This document shows, in pieces, positions 1-6,191 of a stretch of DNA of 12,504 nucleotides. Numbering within the stretch: position 1 is the first letter of the stretch; every line of letters starts with the position of its first letter. This DNA comes from SZUA-584 sp964441275 (GTDB lineage Bacteria; Bacillota; Clostridia; Christensenellales; SZUA-584). Under the pieces are notes generated by a model. That model worked only from the letters and a program-made list of their open reading frames with translations. It was not told where the DNA came from and made no database searches. Location: positions 1 through 12,504 of the forward strand of contig CAYTUG010000030.1 in assembly GCA_964441275.1 (NCBI GenBank). Direction: 5' to 3'. The position numbers and the translations under genes are program-made.

Positions 1-28
1 TATTATCAAACACGTTTCAACTTGTCAA
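1..28 (-). promoter_or_regulatory. Candidate vegetative promoter pointing out of the window
   Basis: The minus strand has a perfect TTGACA (28 to 23). Fifteen bases later comes GATAAT (7 to 2), five of six matches to TATAAT. An alternative -10 starting at position 5 would give a 17-base spacer but a poorer hexamer that is cut by the window edge. It would drive a leftward gene outside the window, separate from the operon described here. The short spacer and the edge position keep confidence moderate. Confidence 0.45.
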
Positions 29-176
29 CGCTTTTGTTCGTATATTTTATGCTTTATTCTTTTATACGGTTTTATACCGCTTCCATCGTGCTTTTTGCCA
101 ATTCTATGTTAAATATCTCGCTTTAACACAAATTACACGGCGTTTTTATATTCTCGCTATTATAATGATATGTATG
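29..176. other. AT-rich spacer after the operon
   Basis: No open frame with a ribosome site, no RNA gene and no stem-loop followed by a T-run was found on either strand. The only local structure is a pair of adjacent 10-base units at 60-69 and 70-79 (TTTTATACGG, TTTTATACCG) differing by one base. These also pair as a short imperfect hairpin. Its role, if any, is unknown. Confidence 0.5.
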
Positions 177-245
177 CTATTGTTTGAAAAGTTTTTTCAG
201 CACTGTGCGCAAACACCGCGGGGCTTTAATGCAATATATCCTCAA
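177..245 (-). CDS. spoVM: SpoVM-like spore coat morphogenetic peptide
   Basis: SpoVM is a tiny amphipathic peptide that recognises the curved forespore membrane and anchors SpoIVA, the base of the spore coat. Here a 22-residue frame starts at TTG with GGAGGTG ending 6 to 8 bases upstream. It begins MRIYCIKAPRCL, compared with MKFYTIKLPKFL in Bacillus subtilis. It shares Tyr4, Ile6, Lys7, Pro9 and Leu12 with conservative changes at 2, 3 and 10. Pro9 is the residue known to matter for membrane recognition. Hydrophobic residues then fall at 11, 12, 15, 16, 19 and 20, the same face as in Bacillus, with basic residues at 10, 13, 17, 18 and 21. It is four residues shorter than the Bacillus peptide and has two cysteines (5 and 11). 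Its place after thiN is the conserved spoVM locus. The frame is too short for ordinary gene finders. Confidence 0.77.
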   Translation of the reverse strand: MRIYCIKAPRCLRTVLKKLFKQ

Positions 246-251
246 AATAAA

Positions 252-258
252 CACCTCC
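252..258 (-). promoter_or_regulatory. Ribosome binding site of the spoVM-like gene
   Basis: On the minus strand this reads GGAGGTG, seven consecutive bases complementary to the 16S rRNA 3' end. The GGAGG core sits 8 bases before the TTG at 245. It supports translation from TTG rather than from the GTG at 254, which overlaps this site. Confidence 0.8.
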
Positions 259-265
259 AAGTATT

Positions 266-427
266 TTAGAATTTTTTAACTAAAATAAACCCTCCTATGC
301 AAACCAAAAACACGCCTATAATTGCCAACCACACCCAAAACGGCGTAAAACAAATTAGCAATATTAACCCGATAAATATTAAAGCGCAAGCAATAATGCG
401 ACGCAACATGCAGTTTGCACAGAACAC
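266..427 (-). CDS. Small two-helix membrane protein of unknown function
   Basis: I do not recognise a named family. From the GTG at 427 the product is 53 residues. This start is chosen because AAGGAGGTGG, a near-perfect Shine-Dalgarno, ends 5 to 7 bases upstream. The frame extends to a TTG at 451, but that would bury this ribosome site inside the gene. The protein has a short N-terminus MFCANCMLRR with a CxxC pair (Cys3, Cys6). Two hydrophobic segments (about 11-27 and 32-50) are joined by a tight TPFW turn, and the protein ends in KKF. By the positive-inside rule both ends should face the cytoplasm, giving a membrane hairpin. It lies 65 bases after thiN and 20 before the spoVM-like gene, so the two small genes may share a transcript. 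A role in sporulation is only an inference from that position. Confidence 0.72.
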   Translation of the reverse strand: MFCANCMLRRIIACALIFIGLILLICFTPFWVWLAIIGVFLVCIGGFILVKKF

Positions 428-431
428 GTCA

Positions 432-441
432 CCACCTCCTT
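432..441 (-). promoter_or_regulatory. Strong ribosome binding site deciding the GTG start of the small membrane protein
   Basis: On the minus strand this reads AAGGAGGTGG. The GGAGG core lies 7 bases before the GTG at 427. It is stronger than the sites of the coupled genes upstream, and it shows that the longer frame from the TTG at 451 is probably not the real one. Confidence 0.8.
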
Positions 442-492
442 GCGACACCAAATATCAGCCTTATTTATAATACGACTTGTAAACGCCAAATG

Positions 493-1128
493 TTACGGTT
501 TGGCTAAAATTTTTATGATTAACGCGTATCCGCCTGATACAAAAATTTTTACGGGGCTTTGCGAAATTATGTTGCTTATTCCGCGGGAAGAATCGTTAGA
601 CAGTTTGAGATTGTTAAGCGGATATTTTAAATTTGTTGCGTTGACCACAACGCTATCTCCATAAGGAATTATTGATATTGTTTGACCAATGTCCCCGAGC
701 AGTTCATATTCGTCTTCAACTAACACCATTTCATTGTATTCGTCGATTATTCTGCATTTAACATTTGCATTATGCGCCCTTAAAAGCATAGCAACATTGG
801 CAAGCGTATGATCAAAACGCATACCCGTGGCTCCAAGAATTGTTATCTCAGTAGCTTTGTTTTCTATAGCGTAGTCTAAAGCCGCCTGAGTGTCCGTTTC
901 GTTTTTCTCGCAAGCCAAACTAACAAGTTTAACCCCCCTATCTGAAAACCTTTTTACTAATTCCAAATCAGCGGAATCAAAGTCGCCTATAAGAATATGC
1001 GGCGGGTTTTTCACATCAAAAAGCCTTGCAGCCCCGTCCGCGGCAATAATCAGCGCCGCTTCCGATATATTTTTTTTCAGCACATCTGTCAGCGGCGGTT
1101 TGCCGTTAGCTACTATAAGACATTTCAT
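493..1128 (-). CDS. thiN: Thiamine pyrophosphokinase
   Basis: Transfers pyrophosphate from ATP to thiamine to make thiamine diphosphate, the cofactor of transketolase and pyruvate dehydrogenase. The 211-residue product has the family signatures ADGAA at 30-34, GDFDS at 48-52, NETDTQ at 76-81 and GATGMRFDH at 99-107, which build the metal, ATP and thiamine sites. A smaller C-terminal beta domain follows (about 130-211). The start overlaps the rpe stop by 4 bases. It is the last tightly packed gene of the cluster: a 65-base gap follows before the next start. The Bacillus orthologue (formerly yloS) holds the same position. Confidence 0.95.
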   Translation of the reverse strand: MKCLIVANGKPPLTDVLKKNISEAALIIAADGAARLFDVKNPPHILIGDFDSADLELVKRFSDRGVKLVSLACEKNETDTQAALDYAIENKATEITILGATGMRFDHTLANVAMLLRAHNANVKCRIIDEYNEMVLVEDEYELLGDIGQTISIIPYGDSVVVNATNLKYPLNNLKLSNDSSRGISNIISQSPVKIFVSGGYALIIKILAKP

Positions 1129-1775
1129 TTTTCTAATCTTAACGCGCTGATAGCTTCGGCCAAGCTATCCGATTTAAAAACCGCACTTCCCGCCACCACA
1201 ACATTAACGCCCGAGTTTATCACATCCCGCACATTGCCTGGTTCTATTCCCCCGTCCATTTCAATATCAGTGCCAAGCCCCGATTCAATCAAAATGTTTT
1301 TTAGCTTTTTTGCCTTTTTAAGAACGTAGGGTATAAGACTTTGGCCGCCAAACCCGGGGTTGACAGACATCAAAAGCACCATATCAATATTTTCTAAAAC
1401 ATTTTCTATAGCGCACAAAGGTGTGTGAGGGTTAAGCGCAACCCCGCATTTTTTGCCGCAGCCTTTTATTTGGTTTATTACTCTGTCAAGATGCGTGCAA
1501 GCTTCCGCCTGCACCGTCAAAATATCCGCGCCGGCTTCGGCAAAACTTTCTATATACCGCTCGGGGGAACATATCATAAGATGAACATCAAGAATAAGAT
1601 CGGTATGCCTGCGCATGTCGTTGATCATTTTTTGTCCGAAAGTGATATTGGGCACGAACATTCCGTCCATTACATCACAATGTATGTAATCAGCTCCCGC
1701 TTCTTTCAAATCGGATATAACTTCAAATATTTTTGTAAAATCCGCCGATAATATTGACGGTGCAATTTTAATCAT
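1125..1775 (-). CDS. rpe: Ribulose-phosphate 3-epimerase
   Basis: TIM-barrel metalloenzyme interconverting ribulose 5-phosphate and xylulose 5-phosphate in the pentose phosphate pathway. The 216 residues are a normal full length. Family residues are visible: APSILSADF at 5-13, HCDVMDG at 32-38 (His32 and Asp34), DVHLM at 63-67 (His65), VNPGFGGQ at 138-145 in the phosphate-binding region, and EMDGGI at 172-177 with Asp174. The segment often reading TVHAEA has Gln89 instead of His; this is not one of the expected metal ligands. The ATG overlaps the rsgA stop by 8 bases and has an AGGAGGG Shine-Dalgarno about 10 bases upstream. The stop overlaps thiN as ATGA. Confidence 0.96.
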   Translation of the reverse strand: MIKIAPSILSADFTKIFEVISDLKEAGADYIHCDVMDGMFVPNITFGQKMINDMRRHTDLILDVHLMICSPERYIESFAEAGADILTVQAEACTHLDRVINQIKGCGKKCGVALNPHTPLCAIENVLENIDMVLLMSVNPGFGGQSLIPYVLKKAKKLKNILIESGLGTDIEMDGGIEPGNVRDVINSGVNVVVAGSAVFKSDSLAEAISALRLEK

Positions 1776-2658
1776 ATTTTTTTGCCCTCCTGAGTTTTAA
1801 CTCCTTAAGAATCTTTAAATAACGCTGGTAGCGCTGCTCACTGATTAAATTATCTTCTACCGCTTTTTTCACTGCGCACCCCGGCTCGTTTTCGTGCAGA
1901 CACGATATGAAGCGGCATTGATTTGCGAATTTTTGCATGTCGCCGTACTGACGCCACAGCTGCTCGGGTTCTATGTTTGCACTGTCTAAAAGAGAAAAGC
2001 CCGGAGTATCTACAACACAGATATTGTCTATTTCAATCAATTGCGAATGGCGCGTTGTGTGGCGACCTCTCGCTGTTTTTTCTGCTAAACCGCCCACCTC
2101 TAAATTTAAGGTTTTGAACAGCGAGTTAAGTATGGATGATTTGCCCACCGCAGACTGCCCTGCAAAACAGGTACAGCGCCCCTTTAGCTCTTCTCTTAGC
2201 AAACAAATCCCCTCTCCCGTTGCCGCGGACACTACGAGTACTTGGCAAACATTTTTGTACTCTCTTTCAATTCTTTCTATATCGCCTTTTTGCGCCGCAT
2301 CACATTTATTTATAATCAACAAGGGTATTATATTTACCGTTTGTGCCTCAATGATCTGCTTGTCTGTCAAAAGCAAGTCCGGTTTTGGTTTTTCCGCTGA
2401 TATCACAATAGCTACCATATCAACGTTTGCCACCCTCGGGCGCTTAAGTTCATTTTTTCGCGGCAGTATGTTTTCTATCAAGGCGCTTTTTGCGCGGTCT
2501 ATCGAAAATAAAACTCTATCGCCCGGCAAAGGCGTTACGCCTTCAATTCTAAAACGCCCGCAAGCCTTTCCAACGACAATATTCCCGTTTTCATCGCGGA
2601 TGTCATAAAACCCGCCGACACCCTTTATTATAATCCCCTTTCTATTGATTGCCGACAA
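1768..2658 (-). CDS. rsgA: Ribosome small-subunit-dependent GTPase (circularly permuted)
   Basis: GTPase that checks late assembly of the 30S subunit. The 296-residue product has an N-terminal OB fold (about 1-75), then the permuted G-motif order that defines the family: G4 NKCD at 117-120, G5 SA at 144-145, G1 GQSAVGKS at 167-174, switch RGRHTTRH at 197-204 and G3 DTPG at 217-220. A C-terminal zinc site uses Cys248, Cys253, His255 and Cys261. The start is a TTG lying inside the end of prkC (17-base overlap), with AAGAGG six bases upstream. It places GIIIKGVGGFYD at the expected distance from the N-terminus. No better ATG or GTG exists nearby, so the TTG start is likely though unproven. Confidence 0.94.
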   Translation of the reverse strand: MSAINRKGIIIKGVGGFYDIRDENGNIVVGKACGRFRIEGVTPLPGDRVLFSIDRAKSALIENILPRKNELKRPRVANVDMVAIVISAEKPKPDLLLTDKQIIEAQTVNIIPLLIINKCDAAQKGDIERIEREYKNVCQVLVVSAATGEGICLLREELKGRCTCFAGQSAVGKSSILNSLFKTLNLEVGGLAEKTARGRHTTRHSQLIEIDNICVVDTPGFSLLDSANIEPEQLWRQYGDMQKFANQCRFISCLHENEPGCAVKKAVEDNLISEQRYQRYLKILKELKLRRAKKYD

Positions 2659-4465
2659 ATCTTACCTCTTGAGTTGTTACAAGCTCGTTATTGACATATA
2701 CTTTTACCGTGCCTGCGCCTTCAAATATACTTGTCAAATTCAATGTTACCGTCTGCAACCCCGTACCTTCTGTTGTTTGTTCCTGAGCAATATTTATACT
2801 GGCGCCTTCCATAGGCGTTTCTATTACGGCGCGTATTATAGTCCCCGGCTCCGTAATTTTAAACTGCGCCTGCAAAAGAGCGTTATACCGTTTGCCGGAA
2901 AAAGAGCTTATCCAAATATCGACACTATTTAACGGCGATTCTTGCGCGCCCTGCCTCGGGCTTTGATTTGTTACAATTCCCTCGGGCTGCGTGCTTTCTT
3001 CTTCGTAGACCAAGTACGAGCCAAAACCTAATTCGTTTAGCATTTTAACCGCCTGAAGAACATTCAGACCCGTAAGCTTTGGCATTACAATATCTTCAGT
3101 CTGCTGCGAGCCGGACACGATAAGAGTTATTACCTCTCCTTTTTCTACAATTGTGTCGGCAAAAAGCGATTGCGAGATTATATTGTGCTCTGGCATATCG
3201 TCCCGCTGCTCGTATATTATATCTCCTAACACCAAGCCCATATCTTCTATGATTTCAACGGCCTCGTCGAACGCGAACCCAAAAAGATCGGGCATCACAA
3301 GATCGGCGGGTCCGGACGATACAACAAGCGCTACAACGCTGCCCAAAGCGGCGTTGTTTCCCGGCTCGGGCGATTGTTTGATTACAAACCCCTGTTCTGT
3401 TACTTCGCTCGGTTCCTCGCTCAACTCAACTTTATACCCTAAGTTTTCAAGCAATGGCAAAGCGTATGCAGCTTCTTTGTCTATAAGGTCAGGCAACGCG
3501 TATTGCTCCTCCGGCGTAAAAATCTTGACGCCTATAACTGCCAGCCCAACCAATAAACAAACTAACGCCGCGAGGATACATATCTTCACTATTTTGTGGT
3601 TTGCCTGTTTTTGAGGCGTTTGGTTTTGTCGCTGTCCTAAAAACGTTCCTTCTTTATCGATTAACGCGCGCATCAGATCTTGTTTTAACGCGCCAACCGT
3701 CCGGTACCTGTCTTTTGGGCTTTTGCTCGTTGCTTTGAGCACAATTCCGTTTATGGCAGCACTTATATTTGGGTTTTTTTCAATAGGAGCGGTTATCTGT
3801 TCGTTTAAATGTTTAAGAGCGACCGAGGCTGTTTTATCACCCGTGAAAGGAAGCTCTCCGGTTATCATCTCGTATAGCACGATGCCCAAAGAATAAATGT
3901 CAGACCTTGCATCAACTTCTTCGCCGCGCGCCTGTTCGGGAGATACATAATAAACCGAGCCAATAACTTGGTTTTCTTTTTCGGTTGACATCCCCATGCT
4001 TTTGGCTATTCCAAAATCCATAAGTTTAATATTGTTGTTCTTGTCAAGCATTATGTTGTGCGGTTTGATATCCCGATGAATAATACCTTTTTTATGCGCC
4101 GCCGAAAGAGCCGAACATACTTGCGCCGCATAAACAATCGCGTCTTTTTCCTCAATTGGTTGTTTTCCAATAAGCGATTTTAAACATACCCCGTCTATGT
4201 AATCCATCACCATGTAATACACGCCCTCGTCGCAACCAATATCGCGCACCCGCACTATATTATCATGCTCAAGCGAAAAGACCGCCTGCGCCTCTTTTTT
4301 AAACCGCATTACATATTCGGCTTTGTTTGCAAATTCTTCTTTAAGAACTTTTACCGCAACAACGTTTTTAGTCTTTTTGCACAATGCTTTAAATATTAAA
4401 GCCATTCCGCCCGAATCGACATCTTCTATTATTTCGTATCTGCCGCCAAGGATGCGCCCAATCAT
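2642..4465 (-). CDS. prkC: Membrane serine/threonine kinase with PASTA domains
   Basis: Hanks-type kinase that senses cell-wall muropeptides or lipid II and controls cell-wall homeostasis and, in spore formers, germination. Layout of the 607 residues: cytoplasmic kinase (about 8-270), basic and polar linker, one membrane helix (about 293-316), three extracellular PASTA repeats (about 321-385, 388-452, 457-521) and a C-terminal beta-rich tail (about 522-607), as in Bacillus PrkC. Visible kinase residues are Lys39 (VAVKV), Glu58, HRDIKPHN at 130-137, DFG at 150-152 and SPEQ at 175-178. Two oddities stand out. The glycine-rich loop reads DSGGMA (17-22) where GxGGMA is usual. The activation loop before GSVYY has Lys-Glu-Asn-Gln instead of a run of threonines, leaving Ser160 and Thr161. 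The gene overlaps prpC by 4 bases and rsgA by 17. Confidence 0.96.
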   Translation of the reverse strand: MIGRILGGRYEIIEDVDSGGMALIFKALCKKTKNVVAVKVLKEEFANKAEYVMRFKKEAQAVFSLEHDNIVRVRDIGCDEGVYYMVMDYIDGVCLKSLIGKQPIEEKDAIVYAAQVCSALSAAHKKGIIHRDIKPHNIMLDKNNNIKLMDFGIAKSMGMSTEKENQVIGSVYYVSPEQARGEEVDARSDIYSLGIVLYEMITGELPFTGDKTASVALKHLNEQITAPIEKNPNISAAINGIVLKATSKSPKDRYRTVGALKQDLMRALIDKEGTFLGQRQNQTPQKQANHKIVKICILAALVCLLVGLAVIGVKIFTPEEQYALPDLIDKEAAYALPLLENLGYKVELSEEPSEVTEQGFVIKQSPEPGNNAALGSVVALVVSSGPADLVMPDLFGFAFDEAVEIIEDMGLVLGDIIYEQRDDMPEHNIISQSLFADTIVEKGEVITLIVSGSQQTEDIVMPKLTGLNVLQAVKMLNELGFGSYLVYEEESTQPEGIVTNQSPRQGAQESPLNSVDIWISSFSGKRYNALLQAQFKITEPGTIIRAVIETPMEGASINIAQEQTTEGTGLQTVTLNLTSIFEGAGTVKVYVNNELVTTQEVRFVGNQ

Positions 4466-5187
4466 AATATCCCCCCGTCAGCCGCAGCAATAACAACAGT
4501 GATGTTATCGGTGCCTCCCGCTAAAAGAGCCTGTTCGATCAGTTTTGGCGCAGCGGTTTCTATGCCTTCACAAAGTATTTTATTCATTTCATAATCGTTA
4601 ACCAATCCAAACAAACCGTCGGTGCAAAGAATTAAAGCATCGCCATAACCAAGCGATACCGAATATATGTCCGTTTTCAAAACGCTGTCTGTGCCTATAG
4701 CGCGGGTTATTATGTTTTTTTGCGGATGCGTTAACGCTTCTTGCTTAGAAATCAAACCTTTGTCTACAAGGCTTTGCACATACGAATGATCGCGCGTTAT
4801 CTGGGTTAATGTGTTGTTGCTAAAATGGTACACGCGCGAGTCTCCTACATGGCCTATAAGCGCATTGTTTTTACAAAAAACCGCAAGAGACGCAGTGGTG
4901 CCCATACCGCGTTTTTCAACATCGTTGCGCGATCTGTGCAAAATATTTTTATTGGCGGCGGCAAACACTGCCTGGATATCGTCTTTACCTATTGTATGTG
5001 AGTTTTTTCTTGGCAACATTTTTTTAGCGGTTTCAACGAAAATGCGGCTGGCGGTTTCCCCTGCGCGGTGCCCCCCCATACCGTCTGCAACCAAAGCAAA
5101 AAATCCGGATTCGTCTTGAGGAGCAAAATAACTGTCTTCGTTGACGTGCCGCACTTTACCTATATGTGTGTTAGCGAAAAACTTCAT
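4462..5187 (-). CDS. prpC: PP2C-family serine/threonine phosphatase (partner of PrkC)
   Basis: Metal-dependent protein phosphatase that reverses phosphorylation by the adjacent kinase. It is known as PrpC in Bacillus and Stp elsewhere. The ATG at 5187 was chosen because the product then begins MKFFANTHIGKVRHVNEDSY, the standard PP2C N-terminus, and because it overlaps the rlmN stop as ATGA with a GAGGT just upstream. An open frame reaches 5220 but lies inside rlmN. The 241 residues carry the PP2C motifs in order: NEDS at 16-19, ADGMGGHRAGE with a metal-binding Asp, GMGTT, GHVGDSRVY, RDHS, CTDGL, and GTDNIT near the C-terminus. No membrane segment is seen, so it should be cytosolic. The stop overlaps prkC by 4 bases. 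Confidence 0.95.
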   Translation of the reverse strand: MKFFANTHIGKVRHVNEDSYFAPQDESGFFALVADGMGGHRAGETASRIFVETAKKMLPRKNSHTIGKDDIQAVFAAANKNILHRSRNDVEKRGMGTTASLAVFCKNNALIGHVGDSRVYHFSNNTLTQITRDHSYVQSLVDKGLISKQEALTHPQKNIITRAIGTDSVLKTDIYSVSLGYGDALILCTDGLFGLVNDYEMNKILCEGIETAAPKLIEQALLAGGTDNITVVIAAADGGIL

Positions 5188-6191
5188 TTTACCTCTTTTT
5201 TTAATTTCAATTGACCGCAAGCGCCTTCAATATCGCTCCCTAACGCGCGCCTTACGGTTGCGCTTAAACCTGCTTTGTTTAAAGCCGCCGCAAACGAATG
5301 AGCCTGTTTCGTTGAGGGCGCCTTAAACAACTGGCTTATTCCAAAGCTTAGCGGTATAACGTTTATATGGCACGTTAGCCCTTTAAGCAACCGCGTTAAA
5401 GCGCTTATATCATCCCGGCCATCGTTAAAACCGTTTATTAGTGTATATTCTATTATAATGCGCCTACCCGTAATTTCAAAGTATTGTTTTGCGGAGTCTA
5501 TTATTTGATTAACGCTGTACGCATTTGCCACGGGCATAATCTTTTTTCTTTTTTCATCGGCGGCGGCATGCAGCGAAATGCAAAGAGTAACCGGCAACTG
5601 CTCCTTGGCAAGCCGGACAATATTAGGCGCCAAGCCGCACGTCGAAATTGATATGCGCCGCGCCCCTATCCCGAAATCGGCCGTCAACGCTTTGACAAAC
5701 TCTAAAGTATTGTCATAGTTATCAAGCGGCTCTCCGCTCCCCATAAGAACCACATTGCTTATCCGTTTATCAAAACCCGCCGCAACAAACTGTGCGCACA
5801 TTTCCCCTACGCTCAAATTGCGCACAAATCCGTCTTTCCCCGAAGCGCAAAACGCGCACCCCATACGGCAGCCCACCTGCGTTGAAACGCATAATGTGGC
5901 GCCATGCCGGTATTGCATCAATACGCATTCAATTAAATTAGCGTCAAAAAGGCGCAAAAGATACTTTATGGTCCCGTCTTTTGACAAGTATTTATTGACT
6001 GTCTTTAAATAGCCTTCGGAATAGCTTTGCCTTAACCTTTTGCGTAAATTTGCCGGAAGGTTAGTCATGTTTTCAAACTCTATTCCTTTTATGAGCCATT
6101 GCTTTAGCTGCTTTGCAACATACGGTTTTTCTCCCATATCCGCAAGCAGTTTAGAAAGCTGATTAATATTTAAAGATAACAGTTCAATCAT
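5184..6191 (-). CDS. rlmN: Dual-specificity 23S rRNA/tRNA adenine-C2 methyltransferase, radical SAM
   Basis: Radical SAM enzyme that methylates C2 of A2503 in 23S rRNA and of A37 in some tRNAs. The 335-residue product has the iron-sulfur ligands Cys108, Cys112 and Cys115 (CxxxCxxC). It also has the two mechanistic cysteines, Cys101 seven residues before the cluster and Cys325 in GACGQL near the C-terminus. This pair separates RlmN and Cfr from other radical SAM proteins. Housekeeping RlmN is favoured over the resistance enzyme Cfr because the gene occupies its conserved operon place. It overlaps rsmB and prpC by 4 bases each. The K-K-E-V codons at its end contain the GAGGT ribosome binding site of prpC. 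Confidence 0.95.
   Translation of the reverse strand: MIELLSLNINQLSKLLADMGEKPYVAKQLKQWLIKGIEFENMTNLPANLRKRLRQSYSEGYLKTVNKYLSKDGTIKYLLRLFDANLIECVLMQYRHGATLCVSTQVGCRMGCAFCASGKDGFVRNLSVGEMCAQFVAAGFDKRISNVVLMGSGEPLDNYDNTLEFVKALTADFGIGARRISISTCGLAPNIVRLAKEQLPVTLCISLHAAADEKRKKIMPVANAYSVNQIIDSAKQYFEITGRRIIIEYTLINGFNDGRDDISALTRLLKGLTCHINVIPLSFGISQLFKAPSTKQAHSFAAALNKAGLSATVRRALGSDIEGACGQLKLKKEVK

Noticed and set aside
167..175. CATACATAT resembling a sigma-E -10 element just after spoVM
   Set aside because: The last conserved T is out of place and no matching -35 element lies at the right distance upstream.
428..451. Longer version of the small membrane protein starting at TTG 451
   Set aside because: The extra residues would be encoded by the strong AAGGAGGTGG ribosome site itself, and only a weak AAGG precedes the TTG.
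428..492. Possible sporulation (sigma-E type) or vegetative promoter upstream of the small membrane protein
   Set aside because: Only fragments such as TTTACA, TATAAA and GATATT are present, with wrong spacing for either sigma factor class; not supportable from sequence alone.
1973..2608. 211-codon open frame on the plus strand opposite rsgA
   Set aside because: It is fully antisense to a strongly supported gene, has no recognisable motif or ribosome site, and its composition looks like an off-frame reading.
3153..3614. 153-codon plus-strand frame opposite the PASTA region of prkC
   Set aside because: Serine- and proline-rich low-complexity product antisense to well-conserved PASTA domains; a shadow frame.
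5720..5745. RlmN motif reading GSGEP instead of GMGEP
   Set aside because: The second position of this SAM-binding motif varies in Firmicute RlmN proteins, so it is not a meaningful anomaly.
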